DNA from: Sarcophilus harrisii
Taxonomy: Eukaryota > Chordata > Mammalia > Dasyuromorphia > Dasyuridae
Length of the DNA: 64,000 bases
Direction: 5' to 3'
Assembly (NCBI RefSeq): GCF_902635505.1
Contig: NC_045430.1
Location: forward strand, 1,116,001-1,180,000
The position numbers were made by a program, and so were the translations under genes. Shown piece after piece: positions 41,985 to 58,554 of this stretch; the first letter of the stretch is position 1; each line of letters opens with the position of its first letter. Below the pieces are notes generated by a model. The model did not search any database. It saw nothing but the letters and a program-made list of their open reading frames with translations, and was not told the DNA's origin.

Positions 41985-44850
41985 GTGAGTGTCCCGGGGC
42001 CCCCCTTCCGTCCCAGCCCGCAGGCCTCCCGCGGCCTTGGCACAGAACAGGGGGTGGGGGGTTGTGAGCGCAGCAGGAAAAGCCACCCAGGGGAAGCGCC
42101 CCAGGCCTGGGGGTCCTCGAGGGGGAACCTGAGGCCCCGGGAGAGCCCCCGCTTTCCTGGCCTGCGGGGCCCTTTCGGAGAAGGTGGGCAGCCCTGGGGA
42201 CGGTTTGTGGCACAGGCCTGGGGGGTGAAGGAAGTAAGCTTCCTTGTGAAGTGTGCTGCCCTCGCCTGCCCCCTCAGGCTCCCCGGGAGGGGCTGCTTCC
42301 CTGGGACAGCCGCTGAGAAGGGGCACTCTGAAAAGGGAGGTGCGGGAGAAGGAGGAGAGAGGCCCGCCTGTGGGTTCCGGCCCGCGGCTGCTGCTGTTTC
42401 TGCGGCCAGCTCTGGGGAACGCCGCCGGAGACTGGCGGGGTCGGGGCACAGCAGGTGCCCGTCGGGCAGGCTTTCTGGTTCCAGGTAGGCCGTGACCCTG
42501 CTGGGCTCTAGGGGTCATTTCTGAACCCACTGCGGGCACAAAGCTGCAAAGAGCCTGCCAGGAGCTGTGAGGAAGGACGGGGAGGGTCCGGACGCCCAGG
42601 GACCCCTGGCACCAGGGCTCCGGTTAAAGGCACTGGGGAGGAGACGGGAGGGACCAGGCGGAGGAGCAGGGCCCTGGGGAGCTCCGAGCTGGAGGCACCT
42701 CCCTGACCTTCACCAGTGGTTCAGCCAGAGGCACAGGAGGCAGGGTGCTCGGCAGGTTTGCCCTGAGACAGCCGAAACACCCCAAGGACAATTGGGATCC
42801 CGGGCGATCCCCCGGGCCTCGGCGGGGGAACAAGACTGGGCCTGTGCTTAGGTTAGCATAGCCGCGTGCACAGAGAAGAGGCATGTTCCCATAGCGAGCG
42901 GCACTTCTGGAAGTGGAGCTGGGAGTGGCTGCGAGCTCTGTCCCGGGCAGGCCCAGGGCCACTGACAGGGCCAGGGAGCTTCTGTACCCTGCCCTGCTCG
43001 CATCCCGCGGGGACACTGAGCGCACGTTTTAGGAAAGATCCGCTTCATTTTTTTCTGGACCAGCCCATCCGACGAGGGAACTTCAGTGGCTCCGAAGCCT
43101 GGCTCTGGCCACCCTGAGGCTGTGGGGTTGAGGAGGACACAGTTGGAAATGCCCCTGCAGTGGCATCCCCAGAGACCCATTACAGGAGGAAGGGAGCAGC
43201 TTCCTCCGGGAGAGCTCTTCAGGGGAAAGCTCAGTGTCTGGCAGGCAGGCATTGTAGGGGAAAGGGCCTGCTGGGACCCTGCCAACTCAGTCTGTTTGTT
43301 GGTGGCAGGGGGTCCCTGGTGGGGGAGGGACTCCTGCTCACAGGTAACCCTGCTTCCTGAGGATTGGTCAGTGGTGGGTGGGCGACAGTGCTGGGAAGAG
43401 AATGTCTTCTCTCCCCAGGAGCTTGGGGCAGCTAATGGGGACTCTGGGATCAGGCTGGTAGCTGTCCCAGGCTGTGGAAGCCATCTTTCTTCTCTATGCA
43501 GGAGGCCTGAGGAAATGCAAGTTCATTCGGTTGCCCTTCCTGGGGTGGGGCAGGATAGATAGTGGCCACAGAATAAGGAAGACCTGCAAGCTGGAGAGCG
43601 GGCCGGGGCAGACCAAACTAGGCTGGGGCATTCCCAGCTGGGAGGCTGTGGATTGTGCTTGTAGACCCTGGAGACCAAGTAGTTTGTTCAACTTCCTCTG
43701 GGAGATCATCGAGGTTGAGGAGCTTCCTCCCTCCCCAGTTTATTCTTCCTGATGGATAGAAACTCCTCCCGCATTGGACCAGATCTCTCTCAGCCACTCC
43801 AGGCCCCCATCTGACCTTTAGGTCGTTCCTTTGTTGCTTGGATAACCTCATTTTCAATCATCCTCAGGATGCATTTCAGTTTGTCATGATCACTCAGGAT
43901 TGGAGAGAGCGTGATTTGGACCCCGAGTTCTTGAGCACTGCTCCTCTTGGGGGGGGGGGGCGGCTTTGTGCCTTCCTCACTAACTCTTCCTCCACTGTAG
44001 GAGGAGGGAAATGTAATTAGAAGTTCTCCACTTAGGTCCCTGGGGGCTTGTGGATGACCATGGCATCTGTGAAACTGGATGAGAAGAACCCTTTTCTTTT
44101 CCCCTCTAAGTGACATTGAACATTTCCTTCATTTAAAACTTGATGCTCAAGAGCCCCCCCGCCAAGGCCTGCAGAACACAAGCAGGGTGAAGAACCTTGG
44201 AGGCCATGACCTAGAAGGTCCTGCCTTCCGGCTCTGAACCCTCTGACGCCGGCAGTTAGGAAAGGAGTGTGCAAGAGAGGGCCGCCTAGAGAGTCACAGG
44301 ACCTGCCTCAGTGGCACGGAGATCCCATGCAGCTCCAAATCTGCCCTTTGGAGGAAAGGCCTTCTGGTCCACAGGCCTCATACCTTCAGACGGGACCCTC
44401 TGAGGGGCACGGGCCTTTGCTCCTTCAGTCTGGGCCTGGTGAGGGGCCAAAGTCCCTGCAGGATTGGTGCAGCCACAGAAGCATGTATTCCTTTTGCTTG
44501 TCAGGCCCTTTCTGGTTCTCCTGGATCTCCTGCAGTTTCTGCTTGGTCTTGGCCCCAGTCCCAGAGAAAGGGAAGAGGGGGGTTGGGAAAGGGACAGAGC
44601 AGGAGGAGGGGCTGCTCTGTGAAAGAATGGGGGAGGGCGCCTTGGCAGGAGAGAGTTGGGCTATTGGGAGAATGTGGTCAGGGAGAAGCCTAGGCGGGCT
44701 GGGTGGAGGAAGGGAGAGGAGGCGAGCCGGCCTGCCAGGCTGAGCCTTTTGGAAGGCCAGCTGCTCCTGTGGTTCTTGGGAGTCGATGACTTTAGAACAG
44801 CCAGCACTTAAAAGAGGTCAGTGACAGTCTTGCTTTCTCTTCTCCTTCAG
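41985..44850. other. CDPF1: CDPF1 last intron, no further feature seen
   Basis: GC-rich in the left half. No repeat family was recognised with confidence and no additional CDPF1 exon is needed. Open frames of up to 198 codons are unsupported. A G run lies at about 43949-43961. Confidence 0.45.
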
Positions 44851-44988
44851 GAATGTAGCTTATTCTACACGAAAAGATTTTGCCTTCCCTGTGTTCGAGA
44901 GAATCTCAGTGCTTTCCCTCAGGAGATCCGCCAAGACGTGGAGAAAAGACACGCTTTGTCCAAAGCTGCCTCCAAGAAGCTTGACTAG
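44851..44988 (+). CDS. CDPF1: CDPF1 coding exon 3 (stop codon)
   Basis: Encodes ECSLFYTKRFCLPCVREN, then LSAFPQEIRQDVEKR, and a basic tail ending KKLD before TAG. Human CDPF1 has ECSLFYSKRFCLPCVREN at this position. Acceptor tctccttcag|GAATG. It adds cysteines 77, 86 and 89, giving eight cysteines that look like two or more zinc-binding pairs. The C-terminal tail is the least conserved part. Confidence 0.96.
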   Translation, partial: ECSLFYTKRFCLPCVRENLSAFPQEIRQDVEKRHALSKAASKKLD

Positions 44989-46075
44989 AGGACCTAATTG
45001 TAGGTTTTGGCAAGAACAGAGTCCCTGGCGCCCCCTTGCCATCGTGTCACTTCTCCATTTTGTTCCTGGGAACGGAGGTCCCCTCGGTGTGGTTCCATTG
45101 GCCAATCACTGTAGCTTCTGAAAGGGGGGCTACACCAAGCCCCCATATGGGTTGTCTCTCATATTGCTGTGGTCACTATTTCCAACCATGGAAATCAGTG
45201 GGAATTCTGGCTTCAATTGTTTTTGGCGAGTCTTTGTCAGAGGCTTCTTTGCAGAGGGCCCTGGAGGAGGATCAGTGGGTCTAGTCCCTTGTCGTTCTGG
45301 GCCCAAAATGCTGTGTGGGACCCCTGGACAGGGGAGTCCTGCACAGACTTTGCCTTGGGTGTCCATCCAGAGAGGCTGACAGAGAAGCTGAGAGCACCCA
45401 GGAGTCCGGTTCCCTCCTGCTCTGGCCGGGGAGGCAAGCATAGGCTTTCTCCCCCAGCCTTAGCTCCCTGCTTTTTCCCTCTCCCACTTATGAGAGGGTA
45501 TCTCTTGGGCCTCTCAGCAGAGGGTGGGTAGAAGCTGGTACCCCTCCAGACACAGATTTCTCTGGTGTCCTGCATGTCATGCCCATTTTTGTTCACTTGA
45601 CTTTTTCAAGCCCAATAGCAATCGAATCAGCATCATGTTAGGGAGGACACATCAGAAAAACACTGGACTCTACAAATTATTCCTTTTTTCTCCAGGTCCA
45701 AGGGCTGTGGACAAGGGCTGGTGAGGGCAGGGAGCTGCCTTCATGGCTTGGCTTACAGAGAGAGTTGTGCTGGGATGGGATCTGACTTACTTTAAAATGA
45801 CCCGTTTTTAACCGTTAGAAAGAAAGAAAATGACATGGTTTGCCTAAAGGGGCCAGATTTAATTATAACATCGACTTGTTAACCCAAATGCCTGATGCAA
45901 GCTGTCTTGAGTTAAGGGATTTTGAAGATTATAAGGGAAAGAAAACCAGGTTCAATCCAATCTATGTCCAGTAGGTGGTAGTAAACAAGGAAGGCCTCGC
46001 TTTTCACAGAGAATTAGCTACTATGAAGCATTTCATCGCATCTCATAAACAAATTAGTAATAACCCACCAATTGA
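44989..46075 (+). other. CDPF1: CDPF1 3' UTR and convergent gap
   Basis: Sequence after the CDPF1 stop. No clear AATAAA was found on the plus strand before the likely end of PPARA, so the CDPF1 polyadenylation site is unknown. No repeat was recognised in 45000-46000. Confidence 0.4.
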
Positions 46076-46088
46076 CTTTTAAAAATAG

Positions 46089-46094
46089 TTTATT
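46089..46094 (-). terminator. PPARA: Candidate poly(A) signal of PPARA
   Basis: tttatt on the plus strand, AATAAA on the minus strand, followed in gene direction by a T/G-bearing stretch (46040-46070). It would give a 3' UTR of about 7.7 kb, in line with the very long 3' UTR of human PPARA. Another minus-strand AATAAA near 50285 is an alternative. Confidence 0.45.
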
Positions 46095-47179
46095 CTTTTA
46101 AAAACCTTTTAAGGCAAACTGTACCTTGAAATTAGCTCTTTACATTCATCAGTCTTACAGTATGACATCCCAAGAACATAAGTTCCTATAAAGTCAAGCT
46201 ATAAAATCATTAGTGGATACTCTCAGTTCAGTCCCTTCTTAGTGAATGAAAGCTCATAACAAAAAATACAAAATTGAAAATGGCTCTTGACTTGTTTCTG
46301 CTCTCCCAGACAGGAGGCACCCATGCTCCATCCCTGGGAATAGAAAAAGGCTATCTCTCTTCCTCATTCCTTCTCCCTTAAACAAGTTTTCAACAGCAAC
46401 TTGGCCCTCGAGGCTTTCCTGAGGTCCGAGAACATTTCATTTTAGCCCCATTCCATCCCTGTCCTGCTGTCATCCAAGAACACTGGAGACATTCACCTGA
46501 GTTAGTGGGGTTATACAGGAAGGTTCATCAGTAGTTGCTCCTTTTGAATTCTCCCTGTTTAGTAGTGTTATGAATGAACAGCCTTAACCAAACTGACATT
46601 TTCAGGCAGTAAAGGCACTTGAGATAAACACAAACATATCAAGAAATAAAATTCAATACCGTGCTCTGGAAATTGGTAATTTCTACCCAGGTCCTATAGG
46701 TCCTGGCTTAGTACTAGGAAGTGAAGAGAAATGTGGGCCTTTTTATGAGTCACCATGAAAAAAGGGCCAAGACACCAGGGAGCAAACACTGCCTTTGGCA
46801 ACACGGCACTATGACCCAAAACCTTGATTAGGTTCACTAGTGGTGCCTGCAGTCACAATTCTGGGCTCTTCCCTCTTAATTACTGAGCAAGGAGATATAA
46901 GTGAATCAGCCTCTACAGGTGACAGCTTTCTTTGGTAAGAATACTTGATACAATTATCAGCAGCAATGAAAGAGAACCCTTAAGGTGTTTGGGTCATTTT
47001 TGTTAGGCAAACAGCATTTAGTGAAAGGAAGCATGGTTGTTCAGCAGATGAAGAGAAAGAACTGGCGATTGAAAATGACAGAACTTGCCCTGGTTAGTTG
47101 GCCAATGACCCTCGATTAAGTGCCGACTATGGGCCAGACACCGAAATTAATGTGACAGATTAAGATGAAAATAAATTCA

Positions 47180-48110
47180 GGATTGCTAAGTAGAAATGAA
47201 ATGTTTCCTAATAAAGGTCTTATTTCCAAGATGTATAAGGAGCTGACTCAAATTTAGAATAAGAAGAGATAATTCCCCATCGATAGATGGTTAAATGAGA
47301 TGTGAACAGTAAATATGATCTTTCAACAGCCATGTGAACAATGCTTCAAATGATGAATAGAGAAATACACCTTACAGGTTATTCCTCACACTCATAAGAT
47401 TGGCAAAGTTAAAAAAGGAGCAAAACAGCAGATTTTGGAGGGACTATGGGAAAAGAGGTCCAGTTATAACTTGTTAGTGGAGAATGGACCAGCCATTCTA
47501 GAAAGCGATTTGGAACTATGCTGAAAAGTCACTATAAATGCATGCTTTCTGACCCAGCAGTATTAGCCTTACTTAGCTTATATCTCAGAGATCAAAGGGG
47601 AAAGAAAAATACCAAATGTACCAAAATGGGGATAGAAACTTCTCTGAGGAAGGGGGCAAAGAATTAGACCATCATTTGGGGAAGACCCCAAATGATGGCA
47701 TATGAAGGTAATAGATTACTCTTGTACATCAAGAAATAAGAGAAACCTGGGAAGACCCATTTGAACTGATACAGGGCAAAGTGAGCAGACCCAGAAGAAT
47801 GCTGTGTACAGGAACAACATTGTAAAGATCAGGAACTTTGAAAAGTTTTAGATTTCAGGTCAATGCAATGACCAATTGTGATGCCAAAGGACCAAGGTTG
47901 AAATGTGCTGCCTACCTCCTGATGGATTTGGATGGACTATATATTCACAGTGAGATTTGACCACCGTGAGGATATATTTTGCTTCATTGAATATTTGTTA
48001 CAAGAGTTTCCCCTCCCTCACTGGAGGAAAAAGGGAAATGAAGAAAGAAAATTAATGCCTGTTATTTGGAGGGGGGGGGGGAAGCTTTAATGTAAAAAGA
48101 AATGAAATCA
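47180..48110 (+). mobile_element. L1 3' region, plus strand, decayed
   Basis: Sense-order L1 tail motifs: 'taataaaggtcttatttcc', 'attccccatcgatagatgg', 'ggaccagccattctagaaag', 'cgatttggaactatgctg', 'gacccagcagtattagcc' and 'acctgggaagacccatttg'. It ends near a G run at 48070-48080. It lies in the antisense direction inside the probable PPARA 3' UTR. Confidence 0.75.
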
Positions 48111-49204
48111 CTTTTAAATCAAAATGACCAGAGCTTTGTTTTGTTCCACCCACTTTGTATTTCTGATCTTGCAGAAAACCACATACCTTTACTGACAATC
48201 CTAAGAATTCACAGAAGACACAGACTTAAAAGTGTCATATATCATAGATATTACTTTGGTTGATTAAAGTACCCTTGCATTATGGGATTTGTAAAATGAC
48301 CCAAATATTACTGTAGTAGTGCAGTGTCCCTCCAGATGGGTTTTCCATTAGAAGGGCATGGAAAGAGTCTGAGAGAGAGCTCACCACATCAGCTTTGAAG
48401 GACACTCTTAAGGGCATTAGAGAAAACACTTGCTTAAGTGAAGCCTTCATTTGTTTGCTCTTTCAGTCGGGCATAATGCATACATTCATGGACACACTCA
48501 AAAGCACTCACAATTTTTCCTGCACTGGGCATGGCTGCCATATTTAAAAAGGGAATTCCCTTTGAAATGATCAATGGAGCTTGCTCTGAGTGCTTCAGAA
48601 CTGGGCTTATGCCCTCTAGCCACTGATTTATGTAGGTGAGGTGGGGGGAGTGGAGGCAGAGCCCTTACCTGAGCAGTGGAGCCTAGGACCTAGAGATTCC
48701 AGGTCTTCCCAGAGGGTCACCAAGATGTAATGTTTCCTGCATTTCTTGGCCCTGTAGTCCTCCAGTACTAGGGCCACCCAGTCTCTCAAGGCACAAAAAA
48801 GTGGAAGAGATGAAGAGTTGGGCAGCTCTCCCTCCACCCCTGGAGGCAAGCACAGCTTTCATAGGAGGCCCAACCCAGGGCATGAGAAAGAAATGGTCTT
48901 CCTGAGGCATTGTAGACAGGGTGCACCTTTCTGGTGGTGGAGTTTCATTGCATATAGTGGAAGCATAGCCATCCTCTTTCTGGCCAGTATGAGCTCATGA
49001 ATGCAACTCCTGAGGTCGGGAAAGGTTAAATGTGGACTGTGAAGGCCTTCAGTAGTGTTCCAAGCCTCAGCAGGACTTCTGAGACACCCCAAAGCGTGGC
49101 CTGACTTCTCTGGGAATAACTCCCTTTGAAACTCATGTCATCCACCGAAGTGTGGCCTGGTGCTGGGAAATGCTCTAAAAGGACCTGTTTGAGAGAGCAA
49201 AAGG

Positions 49205-49345
49205 TAGCATGCAGAGAATGGAGTCTCAGTCATCATCATCTTTGTGACTTTGGGCCAGCCTCTCCTAGCCTCAGTGTCCTTGTCTGTAAAATAAAGAGGT
49301 TGGACTGGCTGATCTTTAACAGCTTCCAGCTTGAGGATCTCAAGT
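49205..49345 (+). repeat. MIR-like SINE remnant
   Basis: 'ctttgtgactttgggccagc', 'agcctcagtgtccttgtctg', 'taaaataaagaggttggac' and 'tgatctttaacagcttcc' in MIR order. Confidence 0.7.
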
Positions 49346-52300
49346 CATTAAACTTCATTCCTCATTTTTTGACCTGATGTTACAAGACATCACTGCTCTG
49401 AGACGTGTCCCACCTTGCAGGATGGAGAGGGAGCAGGATAAAAACGTTAGGGAGCTGGAGAAGACTGAGCCCCACAGGGGCTGTGCAGGAGTCCGGTAGC
49501 TGCCTCTTCTCACCAGTGCAATCTAGACATTCCCAGTCACTTTTTGGACATCATCCCGGCTGTGGTTCTAGAATTTCCAGCCTTCCTGGAAGCTTCCGGG
49601 GCTCCACTGGACGGCTTTGGTGGCCAGAGACACCGAGCCCCTGGGAAATGGCCCGCAGGTAGTGTCTTATACATCAATCTTCTGGCAGGCTCAAGACCAG
49701 ATGCCTATTACACAGAAATAGTCTTTTACAAGGGGATTCCTTTCCTTCTGGGCTCGTCGGGAGCTTTTGTGGGATGAATGGCTTAAGAAACGCGGCCATT
49801 CAGTTTGTGAAAAGGATTCACTGGAAACTTGGTCAAATGAAAGGACGAATTCTTGTTGCTGGACGAGTGTTTCTATTACAGTGACGTTTTCAGAGCTGAA
49901 AGGGAGAGCTCCTCCAACCACTTTGGAGGCACAGATGCCGAGAGGGGAGGACCCAAGGCAGAGTACAGCTTCCTTCCTGTTCCCCTGTGGCTAACCCCCC
50001 CCCCCCAAGGCTGCACCCTGTGACCAGGGAGGAATTAAAAGCGGTGTAAAGAAAGGAGGGAGCCCAGGCTTGTTAGCCATTGGTTTTCCTCTGGGCTGTT
50101 TTGTGGGCATTGGGTCAGTGGTGTGACTGCAAGAAATGGTGCCTTCTCCCTAGCTCTGAAATGGCTGATGAAACAAACTGCTCCTTTGCCCTTGTTCCTG
50201 CCCTGGTCTGTATGTGGGGAGGGCAGGATCCAGCAGGCAAGTGACCTCCACTTTGGGGCCAGCCCCCTGCGTAACAAAGACTTTTCTTTATTGCCTTCTG
50301 GGAAGCAGGCGGCCCTGGGAAACAAGCTCAGAAGTGCCACAGCTCGGGATCAAGATCACAGCCTGGTGCTTGGGAGGCACCCAAGGTGGCAGTCGATGCC
50401 CGTAGGTGGCCGGTGCCCCTCTCAGACACAGAGCCCAAGACCATCACGCTGTCGACAGCTAACAGAACCGCGAGCGTCCGGCAGTTGGACGACTTAGCTT
50501 CTTCCCTTCCTAGGCCGAGGGCCTATGGGGACTCGAAGGGGAAGGAGGTTGGAGATTTCTTGGAATGACCCGACAGAGCAGCCCATCTCTCTCAAACAGA
50601 GATGAGTCCGTCTAACCCCCCATAAACAATTGTACAAGAAAACAAAAGAAAAAGAAAGCTAAGTGACGAGGAAGCAACCACTCACTCAGCTCCCAGGTTA
50701 GATGGCAGTGAGAGAGCTGAGGCTGCCCTGAGCCGGGGAGCCTTGGCCCTTGGCCGGAAGGCCAAGACCAGCCTTTGACATGAGCATCAGTCTGAAAGTG
50801 ATAGGCAGGTAAGACTTGTCTTTGGGGACCCTCGAGCTGTCCTGTTGCTCGGCATCACCGCTTGGAAAGTGGGGCATTTTGGGTCTTGCTTTGTGAGCTT
50901 TCTCTGGGCTGCTCCTCAGTAGCTTCTTCTGGTGAGCCCCTGTTCTTCCTGGTGGGAGGCTCTTGGATTTGGGAAGGGGAAGGGGGTTAGTGCTTCAGAG
51001 GACAGGGGGGCCCTGCTCAGCATGTGAGCCTGTGGAGGAGGGGCTGTAAAAAAATAAGTATCAAGTTGCAGTGCCTAGCTGGTAGCACTGCCTATGTGTA
51101 AGCATCTTCTGAGGTACCTACTGGACTGCACCAGAGCGCAAGGTCTTGTGATGAAATCAAGAAAAGGTTGGGCTGCACTTGTTGCTTGTGCTCAATGATG
51201 GACCCTATGAGGAATGGCTGAAAAACTCCTGGAGGCCATACCTGGGCTCCGGCAGGTCAGCTCCCTCTGGTCCACATAAACTTTAGTGCTCAGAATCCAG
51301 CAGCCACTTCTCTCTACACAGTGTCAGGTCAAAGAGATGTTCATTTTGCCCCCATGGGAGTAAAGGTCCGGGAAATGTTTAACAGGAGAGGGACAAAAGC
51401 CAGGGTTTGTTTTGTGATTTTGAATCATAATTGTCCTGGTGTTAAACCCAACTCTGACGGAGCCAGAATGGGAAGAATCTGGCTTTGGACTGGAATCCCA
51501 GCATGGTGGGTGCATTCCCAGACCTCTTCCACAGTAGGCCCAGGAGAGCTTGCAGAAAGGAGATGACGGTCCATGCTCCTGTGCTCAGCTCTGCAGGTGG
51601 GAGAGCTGGAGGTGAATGGCTTCCCTTGAATCTTGTCTTTCAGGAGTCCTGTGGGGAGAGAAGCCTTGCTGGATCTCAGACCCCTGGAGACCAGACCTGT
51701 TCCACTGTCCTCTCAGCATGGAAGGAGGATTGAGGCTCTGGCCAGTGGTAGGGCCAAGGAAAGGCTGGGGAAAACTGAAGGCAGAAACAGAAGCCTCAAG
51801 ACCTATTTCTGTGCAAGGAAGTCTCTGTCTCACTGGGTCTCCATTTCCTCCTCTGTAGAATGAGGAGATGAGGTTACAGCCCTGGATCTACAAATTGAGA
51901 TTAAGTTAAGAATTTAAGCTGGAATTTCCTTTACATTGGATGCCTCTTCTCTGTAGCATTATTTAAAGTTCCTCCTTAGCAGAGCTCCCGACAAAACCCC
52001 AGCCCCAAATGAGTGGTTGATGAGACCTCAAGCACTGCCGATGCTGACATTCTGACTCGAATTTTCATGACTGGTGAAAATGGACTGAGGGGAAAGGAAC
52101 CCAAGTAGTGCAAGGTCACAAGCAGCAAGGTCTCGGTGGGTTCCGATGCTCAGGGTCAGAAAAGAAAGTGCTTTGCCTCTCGGAAGCCTGAACTGGCAGA
52201 AATGAGATCAAGAGGCAGGATTCTGGCATCAGTTCTCTAGCTGACATGAAGCTCTGAAGGCTGCTTATTAGAACTAGTATATACGGAGAACACATCTTCA

Positions 52301-53835
52301 ATTCAGGGTGTTTTAGATAACCCCAAATGTAGGATGATCTTTAAATCTTGTGATCATCTTTCACCCTAGGAGGCTGGGCTCGCTCCATATCTCTCCAAAT
52401 AACCAACCTGTCGTTAAACCCTGGGAAGGAAGCAGAAACCACCTTCTACTGTAAAGAACCTCCGCATTTCTTCAGGTCATTTCTGTTAGTGAAGTGCATG
52501 GTCCTAAGTTAGGTTGGCCAGACCACTTAAATCAAATTGGCTTCATTGTCTCCACTAGGGAGTTTCTGTTACCAACAAAAAAAAGTTAAAAAGTCATAGA
52601 AAAAAAGTACCAAAGAAACTACCAGACAAGGGGAAAAGGCAGATGGGACATTAAGAATGAATCCCTAGGCACATGCCACGGCCAACCGAGCTCGAGACAT
52701 GCTGGCTCATCTCGGGGGAAGAGGCAGTTTGAACGGATAGCTCCAGAGATAGAAGAGATTCAAGAGGGCCAGGAGAAGGAATGGCTCGCAAGCGTTAGTG
52801 AGGGGAGATGTGACCAGGAAGAGCCCAGATGGGAAGAGAGTAAAGAACAGGGAAGAGCCCAGTGCTGGCTGGATCCCGGGAGGAAGATTGAATGGCTCGG
52901 GAGGGGGAGATGGGGGGGGGGAGTTGGAAAAAGCCCCTCTCCCAGGAGTTTCAGTTTGCCAACTGTAAGATGAGATAATGAGATCCTTTCTAGCCCTAAC
53001 AGAGTCTGAGATTTAGCTGTCACTCCAAGTTCTCCGCGACCCAAGAAGCAGTTTCAGAACTGGTGATGTTAAACACTGTAAGCCTTCTAGATTCTGCAAA
53101 CCAGTACTTTCTGAATCGGATTGGAGAAGGGCGATCTGGAGTTTGTTACACAAATCTGAGACCGGCTGGCTTGGCACAATCTCAACTGCCAAGGTGGGGA
53201 TCTAGTACGACCAGTGGATCTTTGAACGTCTATTTAAAAACTTTAAAAAAAGCCTTTCGAAAAGTACTTAGTTAGAAAAGTGCCACTATCTTCATTGAAA
53301 TTCTGATGGAAATGAAGTCTTTGTAAGAAACCCTTTGCTGCTTTTTGAGCGCCCCAGCCCTTTCCTTCCATCCACCCCAATTCTGACTTGAGGGCCTTCT
53401 CAGGAAGGGCCACTGTTATCCAAACTAGCATAGAATGAGCACGAGAACCCAAAGGTGGTGAGCAGAGCAAAGTCCTTATTATGAGGTTACCAATTAACCA
53501 AATGCTAAATCACTAACATAATATAAATAAATTTGCATTGATCAAAACCATGTGCCTTAACAGAATCAGACGGCATCCCCCAATTCTACCCTACTATCCA
53601 AGACCCCTCTCATCATCAGCTTTTGGATACTCTTGGCAAACTCTGAAATACTGTTTCAAAAACCAATAGAAATGTGATATTTCAGCTGTCTAGATCATGA
53701 TTGATTTCCATGCTCTAGGATTAAAACACAGCTGACGTTTGTGCAAAGTCTTTTTGCTCCCATCTAACATTAATATTTCTGTTGGCTTTAAATATTCTGG
53801 AAAAGTTCTGTCTTAAAAAAACACACCTAAAAAAC

Positions 53836-57006
<3,171 letters not shown>

Positions 57007-57414
57007 CTATGGAAGAAGACACCAAAACAATTTGTTTTTAAAAGGTTTTACCAAGGAGCTAATAGTTAGTGGTGACATACTGACTGAATGCCTGCTGTGG
57101 AGGAAGTAGCACTGGCCTGTATCCTAGAGAGGTATGGTACTTGAGGATCTCCACCCCTAAATCAGGGAGAGAAAAACCAAAACACCGAAAAGACAATTCA
57201 GTAGACTCTGGCTTTCAGGTTTCTAGGCCCAGCTCTCTGATTTGTAGGGTCTCAGTGAGTTTTTTAATCTCTCAGCCTCAGTTTTCTCATCAGTGAAACG
57301 AGGACAGAACTTAGGCCATATACCCAGAAGACTGTGGATAAATAACGAGATGATGCATGTAAAGTACTTAGTGAACACTTATGTGTGCTTGAAATATAGC
57401 ACAGAGGAGAGAAG

Positions 57415-57590
57415 GAGCATGGTGCGGTGGGTGGAAGACTGATCTTAGAGTTGGGAAAGCCTGGGTTCAAGTCTTGCCTCTGTGACCATGGATAGGCTAG
57501 TTAACTCCTCATTGCCCACCTGGCTATCCTAATCTGGGACTTCTAACATCTCCCCCACATCCCAGAAAGCTCATTATTGGAAAATCCTCA
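57415..57590 (+). repeat. Marsupial SINE, plus strand
   Basis: 'agcatggtgcggtgggtgga', 'cttagagttgggaaagcctg', 'ggttcaagtcttgcctctg' and 'gttaactcctcattgccc' in SINE order, including tRNA-like box B. It is a partial or drifted copy. Confidence 0.7.
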
Positions 57591-57779
57591 TCAATGAAAA
57601 CATCTCTCACACAACATGCACAGAACCTAATGGGCCTTTGCTCAAGGCTTTTTTCAGGAACATCTAATTAGAGCCCAAACTTCTCTTCACAGAGACTAAA
57701 AACCCAAAGTCACCCCCCCACCCCATGCCAGGAGGATGCTTTGGAGAAGGTTTTTGCATTATTCAAATAAATATTAAAA

Positions 57780-57985
57780 TAGCTGACAGCATCTATATAT
57801 TACTTTCAAAGTGATTTATAAATATCTCATTTGAGCCTCACAACAACTCTAGAGGTAGGTGCTGCTATTCCCACTTTACATTTGTGAAAACAGAGGCAGA
57901 AGTAAAATGACTTGGCAGGGACACACAATTGAAATCTGAGGCAAGATTTGAATTCAGGTCTTCCTGATTCCATCACTATGCTCTG
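57780..57985 (-). repeat. MIR/CORE-type SINE, minus strand
   Basis: 'tttataaatatctcatttg', 'agcctcacaacaactctag', 'gaaatctgaggcaagatttg' and 'aattcaggtcttcctgattc': a nearly full-length reversed SINE. Confidence 0.75.
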
Positions 57986-58554
57986 TAGGTACCTTCACAA
58001 TCCTCCATGCCGGCCCGTTTGGTGGGACTCTAATCCAACTGTACCCCATTAGCCACAGGGATTCCCTCAACGTGCTGAGGGCCTTCTGAGCACATCCCCA
58101 AATTATAACAGTGTCAGCAGAGCCTTCAGGTTGCCTTTTTATCCCTCCTTTTTCACTGGAAATATTTCCCTGCTGGAGACCTCTTACCCAAGTTCTAAGT
58201 CTGCTCTTTGGTAATAGCCTAACCACATTCACCATTTGCCCTTTGGTGCCATCTTCATTTTTTATTCTTCAGAGTTAGCCCTATCTCCCCAGGAGGGTTA
58301 TACCTGTAGGGTATTTGTACTTAAAAGTGGGCCTTTGTTTTGAGGTGAAGTTTAGGGTCAACTTTGCAATTTCCTGAAGGTAAATTCAGTTTGCTCTTTT
58401 CCTTCAGAGAATCCAAAGCTGCCCTTAACCATTTGTATTGTCTTCCACAAATGTGTATACACAGGCAAAAGTCCTGTAGACTACCCATCTATCATGGGGA
58501 CTCTTAACCTGGGTTCTGGGTCCTTTTTAAAAAATGTTTTTGAAGGGCAGAACC

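Larger units (their letters stand above)
46080..53835 (-). other. PPARA: Probable long 3' UTR of PPARA
   Basis: Runs from the PPARA stop codon leftwards to the candidate poly(A) signal. It contains an L1 insert at 47180-48110 and a MIR-like remnant at 49205-49345, but no coding family on either strand. Assignment rests on human PPARA having a 3' UTR of many kilobases, and on the lack of any other gene here. Frames such as 52760-53044 and 50123-50497 are unsupported. Confidence 0.5.

Noticed and set aside
40758-42539. 593-codon minus-strand open frame
   Set aside because: GC-rich and crosses a long C run and CDPF1 exon 2 on the opposite strand. It is proline/glycine/alanine-rich with no recognisable domain; low stop frequency explains it.
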